Assembly: GCF_025464955.1 (NCBI RefSeq)
Contig: NZ_JAODNM010000117.1
Span: forward strand, 148,781 to 212,780
Direction: 5' to 3'
DNA: 64,000 bases
DNA from: Amycolatopsis sp.
GTDB taxonomy: Bacteria > Actinomycetota > Actinomycetes > Mycobacteriales > Pseudonocardiaceae
The stretch's first letter is position 1. The number at the start of each line of letters is the position of its first letter. The notes below the pieces were generated by a model that worked only from the letters and a program-made list of their open reading frames with translations, had not been told where the DNA came from and did not search any database. A program made the translations under genes and the position numbers. Shown piece by piece: positions 22,770-30,519 of this stretch.

Positions 22770-23593
22770 CACCGTTCCGTGGTCGTCCAGCGGAACACCA
22801 GCCGGCACAGCACGAGTCCCACCACGCACCAGGCCCCGAGCACCAGCGCGACGGTCCCGAGTTCCCATTTACCCGCCATTTCGTACGCGGCCGCCTGCTC
22901 CGGCAGGAACACCGAGCGGAAGCCCTGGCAGATCCACTTCACCGGGAAGAACGACGCGATGTCGACCATAACCTTCGGCAGGTTGGTGATGGGGGTGACG
23001 AACACGCCCGAGATGAACTGGAGACACAGGTAGACGAGGTTGATCAGCGCCACCGCGCCGGTCGTCGACTTGACCACCGAGCTGACGAAGATCCCCATCA
23101 GCGCGCAGCCGATGATGCCGAGCGCGAACACCCAGAACAGGGTCAGCCACTTGGTCGGGTCGGACGGCAGCTTGAGGTCGAAGATCGGCACCGCGAGCCC
23201 GACCATGAGCACGACCTCGGCGAGGCTGGTCACCGCGACCAGGATGATCTTCCCGAGGAAGAACGACGTAGCCGTCATGGGCGTGCCGTGCAGGCGTTTG
23301 AGTGTGCCGTCCTCGCGGTTGGCGGTGAGGCCGACGCCCATGCTGCTGAACGACGTCGAGATGATGCCCGCGCCGATCATGCCCGCGGCGAGCAGCTGTC
23401 CGGAGGACACCCCGGGAATGGACGAAGCGCCGCCGATCAGGTTGCCCAGCAAGAGCATCAGCAGCACCGGCAGGGCGAACGTGAAGACCACCTGCTCGCG
23501 CTGACGGAAGAACTGGCGGAGTTCGGCGACGCCGCGAAGCAGGCCCAGCTCCAGGGTGCCGGGCAAGGGCTTGGCGGTATGCGTGGAGGTCAT
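22769..23593 (-). CDS. ABC-2 type permease (DrrB-like)
   Basis: A 274-residue permease with six predicted helices. It begins with a cytoplasmic segment (LGLLRGVAELRQFFRQREQV) and contains the ABC-2 membrane domain with NREDGTLKRLHGTPMTATSFFLG, the typical coupling segment, and a final MVDIASFFPVKWICQGFRSVF loop. Start and stop overlap the ATPase and kinase genes (ATGA each). Together with the ATPase it forms an exporter for a drug, lipid or peptide; resistance to a membrane-active compound is a plausible role. Confidence 0.93.
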   Translation of the reverse strand: MTSTHTAKPLPGTLELGLLRGVAELRQFFRQREQVVFTFALPVLLMLLLGNLIGGASSIPGVSSGQLLAAGMIGAGIISTSFSSMGVGLTANREDGTLKRLHGTPMTATSFFLGKIILVAVTSLAEVVLMVGLAVPIFDLKLPSDPTKWLTLFWVFALGIIGCALMGIFVSSVVKSTTGAVALINLVYLCLQFISGVFVTPITNLPKVMVDIASFFPVKWICQGFRSVFLPEQAAAYEMAGKWELGTVALVLGAWCVVGLVLCRLVFRWTTTER

Positions 23594-24429
23594 GCCTGCT
23601 CTCCGATCAGGTCAAGGTAGACGTCTTCCAGCGTCGGGCGGGAGACGGTGAGCTCGGCCAGTTCGCGGCCGCCGGCGGAGAGCTGGTGGATCAGTTTCGT
23701 GGGGTAATGGGTGCGCTCCTCGCGCGGGCCCGACGCCTCGATCCAGCGCACGGTCGCTTCGGCTCCGGCGCGACCACCGAGGGTCTGCGGGGTGTCTTCG
23801 GCGACGATCTGGCCGCGCGCGATGACGGCGACGCGGTCGGCGAGCGCTTCGGCTTCGTCGAGGTAGTGCGTGGTGAGGAGGATCGTGGTGCCCTCCTCGG
23901 CGAGCGACTTGATGAGCCTCCAGAACTGGCGCCGGGCTTCCGGGTCGAACCCGGTCGTCGGCTCGTCGAGGAACACGAGCTCGGGGTTGCCGATGATGCC
24001 CAACGCGACGTCGACCCGACGACGTTGTCCGCCGGAGAGCGTCTTCACGCGGGAGTTGGCTTTCTCGGTGAGCCCGACCTTCTCGACGACCTCGAGCGGG
24101 TCGCGGGGGTCGGCGTAGTAGCGGGCGAAGTGCCGGACGGTCTCCGCGACGGTCAGCTCGGCCGCGTCGTTGGCCGTCTGCAGCACGATGCCGAGCCGCG
24201 CCCGCCACTCGCGACCGGCCGTGCCGGGGTCCTCGCCCAGCACGCTGGCCTCGCCCGACGTGCGGTGGCGATGCCCTTCGAGAATCTCGACCGTGGTGGT
24301 CTTGCCGGCGCCGTTGGGTCCGAGCAGGGCGAACACCTCGCCGCGCTCGATGTCGAGGTCGATCCCCCCGACCGCGACATGCCCCGGGTACTCCTTGCGC
24401 AGTCCGCGCACTTTCACTGCGTTGGTCAT
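23590..24429 (-). CDS. ABC exporter ATP-binding protein (DrrA-like)
   Basis: A 279-residue ATPase with Walker A GPNGAGKTTT, signature LSGGQRRRVDVALGI, Walker B LVFLDEPTTGFD and H-loop LLTTHYLDEAEALADRV. A C-terminal extension of ~55 residues ends in LAELTVSRPTLEDVYLDLIG, as in DrrA-type exporters. The ATG at 24427-24429 is preferred, since an upstream in-frame ATG would add residues without family character. It is first in the operon, followed by the permease, kinase and regulator. Confidence 0.94.
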   Translation of the reverse strand: MTNAVKVRGLRKEYPGHVAVGGIDLDIERGEVFALLGPNGAGKTTTVEILEGHRHRTSGEASVLGEDPGTAGREWRARLGIVLQTANDAAELTVAETVRHFARYYADPRDPLEVVEKVGLTEKANSRVKTLSGGQRRRVDVALGIIGNPELVFLDEPTTGFDPEARRQFWRLIKSLAEEGTTILLTTHYLDEAEALADRVAVIARGQIVAEDTPQTLGGRAGAEATVRWIEASGPREERTHYPTKLIHQLSAGGRELAELTVSRPTLEDVYLDLIGEQA

Positions 24430-24684
24430 GAACTGATCGTGCAGCGTCGGCGGTGCGCCAGGGACGTCCGGCGGGCTGAACCTGGCTGTCCACCGAACGG
24501 TGGACACGCGGTGTCACTCCCGAAGCGCGAAGGTTTCCCGTGGAACCAAGGAAAACGGGTTTAGGCAGGTGAAAGCGGGTCCGGCAAGGGGCAGAACTGG
24601 TGGCCGGCCATACGAACACCCGGGCGATCGGTGATGGGCGGTGACTGGCGGTGAGTGTGCGAGGGGTCCCGCACTGGCATCGGA

Positions 24685-24711
24685 AGCCACAAGGGTGGCC
24701 CCGAGGGGTCC
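24685..24711. repeat. Remnant of the GCCACAAGGGTGGCCC repeat in a 326-bp gap
   Basis: The gap 24430-24755 between the DrrA-like gene and the hydrolase-SDR gene contains no gene. It holds one arm (GCCACAAGGGTGGCCCCGAG) of the hairpin family found complete at 43602 and 52447, then a candidate TetR operator. The rest looks like ordinary promoter sequence for the two divergent genes. Confidence 0.65.
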
Positions 24712-24728
24712 TGCACAGCACCGCACGC

Positions 24729-24748
24729 TGTTGACAGAGTGTCTAACA
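24729..24748 (+). promoter_or_regulatory. Candidate TetR operator upstream of the hydrolase-SDR gene
   Basis: GACA-GAG-TGTC at the core, extended to TGTT-GACA and TGTC-TAACA with a one-base asymmetry. It overlaps the inferred promoter; a TAACAT -10-like box at 24744-24749 stands 6 bp before the ATG, indicating a leaderless start. The TetR gene at the end of this operon would be the natural binder. Confidence 0.45.
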
Positions 24749-24755
24749 TGACTAT

Positions 24756-26477
24756 ATGTCTCATACGTGGGTGACGGCCAGCGACGGTGTACGCCTCTCG
24801 GTGCGGATCAGCGGTCCCGATGACGCGCCGACGGTCGTGCTCGTGCACGGGTATCCGGACGACGGTTCGATGTGGGACGGCGTGGTCGCCGAGCTCACGG
24901 GCCGGTTTCGGGCCGTGGTGTACGACGTGCGCGGCGCGGGCGAGTCCGGCAAGCCGAAAGGTCGGCGGTCCTACAAGTTGGACCAGTTGGCCCAAGATTT
25001 GGCCGCCGTGGTCGAAGCGGTCCAGCCCGAGGGCAAGGTGCACCTGCTGGCGCACGATTGGGGCTCGATCCAGACCTGGCATTCCGTCACTGGCGACGAG
25101 CTCCGCGGGCGGCTCGCGTCGTTCACGTCGGTGTCCGGGCCGAGTCTCGATCACGCGGGTGCTTGGTTCCGGGCGCAGATGCGGCCCAGCCCCCGGCGGC
25201 TCAAGCACGCCGTGACGCAGTTCCTGCACTCCGGTTACATCGTGTTCTTCCAGATTCCCTTGCTGCCACAGCTTTTGTGGCGGGTCGGCGCGATCGGCCG
25301 CCTGATGAAGGCGCTCGACCCGAGCGCGGAGAAGCCGAACGTCTCCGACGGTGTGCACGGCCTGAAGCTCTACCGCGCGAACATGCTGCCGAGGTTGTCC
25401 CGGCCGATGCCGCGGTCCGCCGAGATCCCCGTCCAGGTGCTCGCGCCGACCGGCGACGCGTTCGTGTCGACGCCCCTGCAGACCGAAATCGCCCGCTGGG
25501 TCCCGGATCTGCGCGTCCGCCGGATCACCGGTGGTCACTGGGTCACCCGCGCCAAGCCCGAGCTGATCGCCGGTGCGGCGGCCGAGCTGATCGACTACGT
25601 CGAAGGCGGCGAGGAGTCCCGAGGCCTCAAACGGTCCCGGGTGCGCGACGCGAAAACGCGCAAGTTCGCGAACAAGCTTGTCGTCGTCACCGGTGCCGGG
25701 AGCGGCATCGGACGTGCCACCGCGCTCGCGTTCGCCGGCGAAGGTGCCGACGTCGTCGTCACCGACATCAATCCGGAAGCCGCGAAGGAGACTGTCAACC
25801 TCTTGCGCGCCAAGGGATCTGTCGCTGCTGAGTACATAGTGGACTCGTCCGACGGGGACGCCGTCGGACGGTTCGCCAAGCAGGTCCGTGCCGAGCACGG
25901 CGTGCCGGACATCGTCGTGAACAACGCCGGGATCGGCATGTCCGGGCCGTTCCTGGACACCTCCGTCGCCGACTGGGAAAAGGTCATCGACGTCAACCTG
26001 TGGGGGGTCATCCACGGCTGCCGCGCGTTCGCCGAGCAGCTGGTGGAACGCGGCGAAGGCGGTCACATCGTCAACCTCGCGTCGATGGCGGCGTACATGC
26101 CGTCGAAGATCCTGCCCGCGTATTCGACGTCGAAGTCCGCGGTGCTGATGCTCAGCGAATGCCTCCGCGCGGAACTCGCCCGCGAGAACATCGCCGTGAC
26201 CGCGATCTGCCCAGGAATCGTGCACACCAACATCACCGGCTCGACGCGGTTCGTCGGCGTCGACAAGCAAGAGCAGAGCCGGCGGCAGAAGGCGAGCACG
26301 AAGATCTACGGCAAGCGGAACTTCGGACCGGAGAAGGTCGCGCGGGATATCCTGCGTGCCGTGGAACGCAATACCGCCGTCGCGCCGTCGACCCCGGAAG
26401 CCAAAGCCGTGCTCGTCCTGTCGCGCCTGACGCCCGGGCTGCTCCGCACGGCCGCGAAACTGGACGTCACGCCTTGA
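24756..26477 (+). CDS. Alpha/beta-hydrolase (epoxide hydrolase-like) fused to SDR, EphD-like
   Basis: A 573-residue two-domain protein. Residues ~1-290 are an alpha/beta hydrolase: oxyanion motif HGYPDDGSMW, nucleophile Asp in HLLAHDWGSIQTW (Asp as in epoxide hydrolases, not Ser), and a late His in ITGGHWVTRAKPE. Residues ~308-570 are a short-chain dehydrogenase: TGAGSGIGRATALAFAGEGA cofactor loop, NNAG, catalytic Ser in LASMAAYMPSK, and YSTSKSAVLML with Tyr/Lys. This is the architecture of mycobacterial EphD. EphD acts on mycolic acids, which Amycolatopsis-type organisms lack, so the substrate here must differ. The TTGA overlap couples it to a TetR gene. Confidence 0.92.
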   Translation: MSHTWVTASDGVRLSVRISGPDDAPTVVLVHGYPDDGSMWDGVVAELTGRFRAVVYDVRGAGESGKPKGRRSYKLDQLAQDLAAVVEAVQPEGKVHLLAHDWGSIQTWHSVTGDELRGRLASFTSVSGPSLDHAGAWFRAQMRPSPRRLKHAVTQFLHSGYIVFFQIPLLPQLLWRVGAIGRLMKALDPSAEKPNVSDGVHGLKLYRANMLPRLSRPMPRSAEIPVQVLAPTGDAFVSTPLQTEIARWVPDLRVRRITGGHWVTRAKPELIAGAAAELIDYVEGGEESRGLKRSRVRDAKTRKFANKLVVVTGAGSGIGRATALAFAGEGADVVVTDINPEAAKETVNLLRAKGSVAAEYIVDSSDGDAVGRFAKQVRAEHGVPDIVVNNAGIGMSGPFLDTSVADWEKVIDVNLWGVIHGCRAFAEQLVERGEGGHIVNLASMAAYMPSKILPAYSTSKSAVLMLSECLRAELARENIAVTAICPGIVHTNITGSTRFVGVDKQEQSRRQKASTKIYGKRNFGPEKVARDILRAVERNTAVAPSTPEAKAVLVLSRLTPGLLRTAAKLDVTP

Positions 26478-27100
26478 CCGAAGCCCGCAAACCGCGCCGG
26501 ATGTCCCCGCAGGCGCGGCGCGACGAGCTGATCCGCGCGGCACTGGACCTGTTCGCCAGCCGGGCGCCGGAACTGGTCACGGTCGACGACATCATCGTGC
26601 GCGCCGACGTCTCGCGGCCGTTGTTCTACCGGTATTTCTCGAGCCTGCGGGAGCTGCAGATCGAGGCTCTGCACACCGTCACCGACGGGCTGATCGACGG
26701 GCTCGCGCGGCGCCAGGAGGGGACGCCGCTGGACCGCCTGCGCGGGGTCGTCCGCGGGCTGATCGACGTCGCCGCTGAGTACCAGGCGGGGTATATCGCG
26801 TTGCTGCGCGGTGGATCGGTGATCGCGACCTCGGAGACGGACGCCGTTGTCGACCAGGTCCGCAACCGCTCGGTGGAGCTGATCCTGGAGGCGACCGGCG
26901 TCGCCGAGCCGTCCCCGCTGCTGCTGCTGACGCTGCGGTGCTGGACGGCCGTGGTCGAGGGCGCGCTGCTGACGTGGCTGCAGGAACGCACGATCCCGCG
27001 TGAGGACCTCGACGGCTGGCTCGTCGACCAGCTCGTCGCCATGGTCGCCGCGACCGCGGCCCACGACCCCACCGTCGCCGTCCTCCTCGACGCCACCTGA
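26474..27100 (+). CDS. TetR-family regulator
   Basis: A 208-residue TetR protein with HTH ELVTVDDIIVRADVSRPLFYR followed by YFSSLRELQIEALH, and a C-terminal TetR_C domain ending in LVDQLVAMVAATAAHDP. The TTG start at 26474 overlaps the stop of the hydrolase-SDR gene; an ATG at 26501 (MSPQARRDELI) is the alternative and gives a compact N-terminus. Co-transcription with the hydrolase-SDR gene and the palindrome at 24729 suggest autoregulation of this pair. Confidence 0.87.
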   Translation: MTEARKPRRMSPQARRDELIRAALDLFASRAPELVTVDDIIVRADVSRPLFYRYFSSLRELQIEALHTVTDGLIDGLARRQEGTPLDRLRGVVRGLIDVAAEYQAGYIALLRGGSVIATSETDAVVDQVRNRSVELILEATGVAEPSPLLLLTLRCWTAVVEGALLTWLQERTIPREDLDGWLVDQLVAMVAATAAHDPTVAVLLDAT

Positions 27101-27122
27101 CCCCCTGCCGGACCCCCAGGAC

Positions 27123-27252
27123 GGGCACTTTTCCACAAGAGTGCCCTCGTTGAGGGCTCAAGCAGGGCAAAAAGTACAAAAGTGCCCACGCAACTCGCCG
27201 TCGAGTTGCGGTAGTTAGCGTCCGCAAGGATCGCAACTCGACGGCGAGTTGC
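27123..27252. repeat. GGGCACT hairpin plus two GCAACTCG palindromes 43 bp apart
   Basis: After the TetR gene a hairpin GGGCACT (27123-27129) / AGTGCCC (27140-27146) lies inside a larger GGGCACTTTT..AAAAGTGCCC frame. Then come the 20-bp palindromes 27190-27209 and 27233-27252, exactly 43 bp apart, separated by GGTAGTTAGCGTCCGCAAGG plus GATC-like bases. In reverse complement this is the same unit as the tandem array at 63883. No gene is present between 27101 and 27281. Confidence 0.8.
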
Positions 27253-27281
27253 TGTCATCGGCTTCGCGTGGACGGGACCGG

Positions 27282-28154
27282 TCAGCTGGTGAGGGCGTGG
27301 AGGACGGCGCGGATGAGCGGGTGGGTGTCGCTGCCGGTGCGCACGGCGGCGAAGACGCGCCGCAGCGGCACGGTGCCGCGTACGGGCAGCGCGACCGCGC
27401 CAGGCAGGTCCGTGAACGCGTGCCGCGGGACCAGCGCGACGCCCGCCCCGGCCGCGACCAGCGAGACGATCGCCCGGAAATCGTCGGAAGTGTGCGTGAT
27501 GTGCGGGTTTTCGCAGACCAGCGTGACGACGTCACGGCACGGGTTGCCCGGCAGCGGCGCGATCCAGTCCTCGTGCGCCAACTCCAGCACGTCCGCCGAC
27601 GCCTCCCCGGCCAGCCGGTGTCCTGCAGGCAGGACGACGTCGAAAGGCTCGGTGTAGAGCGGGAAACGCGTGAGCCGCCGGTCGTCGGTCCGGGGTACGG
27701 ACCGGTACTCCTCCGCGATCGCGATGTCGATCTCGCCGTCGAGCAGCAGCGGAACACTCGCGTGCCCCTCTGCGTCGCGCACCACGACGGTCACCTCGGG
27801 CGCGGTGGCGCGCAACGCGGCGATCGCCGGCGCGACGACCTGCGTGATCGCCGACGCGAAACTCGCGATCTCGACACGTCCGCTGACCCCGGCCGCGAAC
27901 GCCGCGAGCGTCGCCTGCGCGCGTTCCAGTTCGGCCGCGACGGCGTTGGCGTGCACCACAAGCAGCTCGCCCGCCGCCGTCAGCGACACCCGGCGACCAC
28001 GTCGTCGCAGCAGCTCCTGGCCCGTCTCGGCTTCGAGCGCGGCGAGCTGCTGCGACACCGCCGACGCAGTCAGGTGCAGCGCCTGGGCAGCCGCGGTCAC
28101 CGTGCCGTGGTCGGCCAGCGCTGCCAGCACCCGAAGCCGTCGAGGGTCGATCAC
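27282..28154 (-). CDS. LysR-family regulator in the tdh-kbl operon
   Basis: A 290-residue LysR-type regulator: HTH VIDPRRLRVLAALADHGTVT then AAAQALHLTASAVSQQLAAL (residues ~1-60) and a two-lobed effector domain (VEIASFASAITQVVAPAIAAL onward). The GTG start overlaps the kbl stop (GTGA), so it is co-transcribed behind tdh and kbl instead of divergent, which is unusual for LysR genes. It probably responds to threonine or a breakdown product and acts at the nested inverted repeat upstream of tdh. Confidence 0.93.
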   Translation of the reverse strand: MIDPRRLRVLAALADHGTVTAAAQALHLTASAVSQQLAALEAETGQELLRRRGRRVSLTAAGELLVVHANAVAAELERAQATLAAFAAGVSGRVEIASFASAITQVVAPAIAALRATAPEVTVVVRDAEGHASVPLLLDGEIDIAIAEEYRSVPRTDDRRLTRFPLYTEPFDVVLPAGHRLAGEASADVLELAHEDWIAPLPGNPCRDVVTLVCENPHITHTSDDFRAIVSLVAAGAGVALVPRHAFTDLPGAVALPVRGTVPLRRVFAAVRTGSDTHPLIRAVLHALTS

Positions 28155-29335
28155 GCGTTCAGTTTGCTCCTGGCCGCCACGAAGGCGTCCACCGCGCGGT
28201 TGACGTCGTCGGCGGTGTGGGCGGCCGACATCTGCGTTCGGATGCGCGCCTTTCCGTGCGGCACCACGGGATAGGAGAACCCGATCACGTAGATTCCCTG
28301 GTCCAGCAACAGGTCGGCCATCGTCCCGGCCAGCGTGGCATCGCCGAACATCACCGGGATGATCGGGTGCTCGCCGGGCAGCAGATCGAAGCCCTCCTCG
28401 GTCATCCTGCGGCGGAACAGTTCCGTGTTCGCCCGCAGCCGCGTCAGCAGCTCGCCCGACGACGTCAGCAGGTCCAGCGCGGCCAGCGCGGCGGCGGTGA
28501 TCGACGGCGCGAGCGAGTTGGAGAACAGGTACGGCCGCGAACGCTGCCGAAGCATCTCCACGATTTCCTTGCGGGCACTGACATAACCGCCACTGGCACC
28601 GCCCAATGCCTTGCCGAGCGTGCCGGTGAAGATGTCGATCCGGTCGGTGACGCCGAACAGTTCGGGTGTGCCGCGCCCGGTCGGGCCGGTGAAACCAACG
28701 GCGTGCGAGTCGTCGACCATGACCAGCGCGTCGTACCGCTCGGCCAGGTCGCAGATCTCGTCGAGGGGCGCGAGGTAACCGTCCATTGAGAACACACCAT
28801 CGGTGGCGATCAGCCGGTATCGCGCGTCCTTGGCGTCGACGAGCTGCCGCTCGAGGTCGGCCATGTCGCGGTTCTTGTAGCGGTACCGCTTCGCCTTGCA
28901 CAGGCGGACGCCGTCGATGATCGACGCGTGGTTGAGCTCGTCGGAGATCACCGCGTCCTGGTCGTTGAGCAGTGTCTCGAACAGACCGCCGTTGGCATCG
29001 AAGCAAGAGCTGTAAAGGATGGTGTCCTCGGTGCCGAGGAACTGCGAGAGCCGGGCTTCCAGCTCTTTGTGCGGTTCCTGTGTGCCGCAGATGAACCGCA
29101 CCGAGGCCATCCCGAAGCCCCACTTGTCCAAGGCCGTGTGGGCGGCCTCGATCAATGTTGGGTGGTCGGCGAGGCCGAGATAGTTGTTGGCGCAGAAGTT
29201 GAGCACCTCGTCGCCGGAGCCGACGCGCACGGTGGCGTTCTGCGGGCTGCCGATCACGCGCTCGCCCTTGTACAGCCCGGCTTCCCGGATCTCGTCCAGT
29301 CCGGTCCGGAGGTTCTCGCGCATCGAGCCGTACAT
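28151..29335 (-). CDS. kbl: 2-amino-3-ketobutyrate CoA ligase (glycine C-acetyltransferase)
   Basis: A 394-residue PLP enzyme of the alpha-oxoamine synthase family that splits 2-amino-3-ketobutyrate with CoA to glycine and acetyl-CoA. Family motifs: LNFCANNYLGLADHP, FGMASVRFICGTQEPHKELE, DELNHASIIDGVRLCKA, VDDSHAVGFTG and the PLP Lys242 in IFTGTLGKALGGASGGYV. The ATG at 29333-29335 overlaps the tdh stop (ATGA), which fixes the start. With Tdh it forms the threonine-to-glycine route. Confidence 0.96.
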   Translation of the reverse strand: MYGSMRENLRTGLDEIREAGLYKGERVIGSPQNATVRVGSGDEVLNFCANNYLGLADHPTLIEAAHTALDKWGFGMASVRFICGTQEPHKELEARLSQFLGTEDTILYSSCFDANGGLFETLLNDQDAVISDELNHASIIDGVRLCKAKRYRYKNRDMADLERQLVDAKDARYRLIATDGVFSMDGYLAPLDEICDLAERYDALVMVDDSHAVGFTGPTGRGTPELFGVTDRIDIFTGTLGKALGGASGGYVSARKEIVEMLRQRSRPYLFSNSLAPSITAAALAALDLLTSSGELLTRLRANTELFRRRMTEEGFDLLPGEHPIIPVMFGDATLAGTMADLLLDQGIYVIGFSYPVVPHGKARIRTQMSAAHTADDVNRAVDAFVAARSKLNA

Positions 29336-30372
29336 CAGTTCTCCGTCCAGTCGAGGATGACTTTGCCGCACTGCGCCTCGCGCGTGGTGGCGAAGGCCTT
29401 CTCGTGCTCGGTGTAGTGGAAGCGGTGGGTGATCACCGGGCTCAGGTCGAGGCCGCCCTGCAGGAGCACCGACATCGAGTACCAGGTCTCGAACATCTCC
29501 CGGCCGTAGATTCCCTTGAGGTGCAACATCTTCAGCACGATGCTGCTGAAGTCGACGGCGAACTCCTCCGACGGCAGGCCCAGCATCGCGATCTTGCCGC
29601 CGTGGGTCATGTTCGCGATCATCTCGCGCAGCGCGCTCGGCTTACCGGACATCTCCATGCCGACGTCGAAGCCCTCGGACATGCCCAGCCCCGCCTGCGC
29701 TTCGGCGACGGTCGACTTGGAGACGTCGATCGCCAGGTCGACGCCGACCCGCCGGGCCAGGTCGAGGCGGTGCTCGCTGACATCGGTGATCGCGACGTGG
29801 CGGGCGCCCGCGTGCTTGGCGATCGCGGCGGCCATGATCCCAATCGGGCCGGCGCCGGTGATCAGCACGTCCTCGTTGATGACCGGGAACGACAGCGCGG
29901 TGTGGACGGCGTTGCCGAGCGGGTCGAAGATCGCCGCGACGTCGAGGTCGACGGCCGTCTGGTGCACCCAGGCGTTCTGCGCCGGCAGCACGGCGTACTG
30001 GGCGAACGCACCGTCGGTGTGGACGCCGAGGCCGCGCGTGTGTGCGCACAGGTGGCGGCGCCCTGCCTTGCAGTTGCGGCAGGTGCCGCACACCAGGTGG
30101 CCCTCGCCGCTGACCAGGTCGCCGACCTTGACCCCGGTCACGGCCGCGCCGGCTTCGACGACCTCGCCGACGAACTCGTGGCCGACGATCAGGGGCGCGA
30201 CGATGTTGCTCGCGGCCCAGTCGTCCCAGGACTCGATGTGCAGGTCGGTCCCGCAGATCCCGGTGCGCAGCACGCGCACCACCACGTCACCAGGGCCGGC
30301 GACCGGGTCGGGGACGTCGATCAGTTCCAGACCGGGGGCCGCGGCCACCTTGACCAATGCCTTCATGGGCAT
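29335..30372 (-). CDS. tdh: L-threonine 3-dehydrogenase
   Basis: A 345-residue zinc alcohol dehydrogenase-family enzyme that oxidises L-threonine to 2-amino-3-ketobutyrate with NAD+. Catalytic zinc ligands Cys40 (GICGTDLHI), His65 and Glu66 (VGHEFVGEVV); structural zinc Cys95, Cys98, Cys101 and Cys109; cofactor loop ITGAGPIGIMAAAIAK; and the Tdh-specific GIYGREMFETWY. It closely follows the E. coli Tdh pattern. An ATG two codons in (MKALVKV) is an equally good start. First gene of tdh-kbl-lysR. Confidence 0.96.
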   Translation of the reverse strand: MPMKALVKVAAAPGLELIDVPDPVAGPGDVVVRVLRTGICGTDLHIESWDDWAASNIVAPLIVGHEFVGEVVEAGAAVTGVKVGDLVSGEGHLVCGTCRNCKAGRRHLCAHTRGLGVHTDGAFAQYAVLPAQNAWVHQTAVDLDVAAIFDPLGNAVHTALSFPVINEDVLITGAGPIGIMAAAIAKHAGARHVAITDVSEHRLDLARRVGVDLAIDVSKSTVAEAQAGLGMSEGFDVGMEMSGKPSALREMIANMTHGGKIAMLGLPSEEFAVDFSSIVLKMLHLKGIYGREMFETWYSMSVLLQGGLDLSPVITHRFHYTEHEKAFATTREAQCGKVILDWTEN

Positions 30373-30391
30373 GAGTGTCGCCCCGCGCCGC

Positions 30392-30441
30392 TGTGCAGTC
30401 CATCAGTGTTTTCTGAATTCACTTGTAAGTGGAACTGCACA
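30392..30441 (-). promoter_or_regulatory. Nested inverted repeat upstream of tdh
   Basis: Outer arms TGTGCAGT (30392-30399) and ACTGCACA (30434-30441), continuing inward as CCA/TGGA with a one-base offset, enclose the palindrome CACTTGTAAGTG (30420-30431). It lies 20-70 bp upstream of the tdh start. The size and T-N11-A-like palindrome suit a LysR-type site; binding by the operon's LysR protein is inferred. Confidence 0.5.
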
Positions 30442-30450
30442 GGGCGGGCA

Positions 30451-30511
30451 ACGGGACGTGAAGGCCACCTTCAGTGCGCAATTCGTTGTGAAGGTGGCCT
30501 TCACGTCCCGT
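30451..30511 (-). terminator. GAAGGCCACCTTC hairpin after citA
   Basis: Arms of 23 bp, ACGGGACGTGAAGGCCACCT... and its perfect complement ending at 30511, with a 15-nt loop. It starts 8 bp past the citA stop (minus strand) and insulates it from the tdh promoter. Confidence 0.75.
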
Positions 30512-30519
30512 CAAACCCC

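Noticed and set aside
24561..26543. A 660-codon open frame on the minus strand opposite the hydrolase-SDR gene
   Set aside because: It is a high-GC shadow: the opposite strand encodes a clearly conserved protein, and the frame has no family motif or ribosome site.
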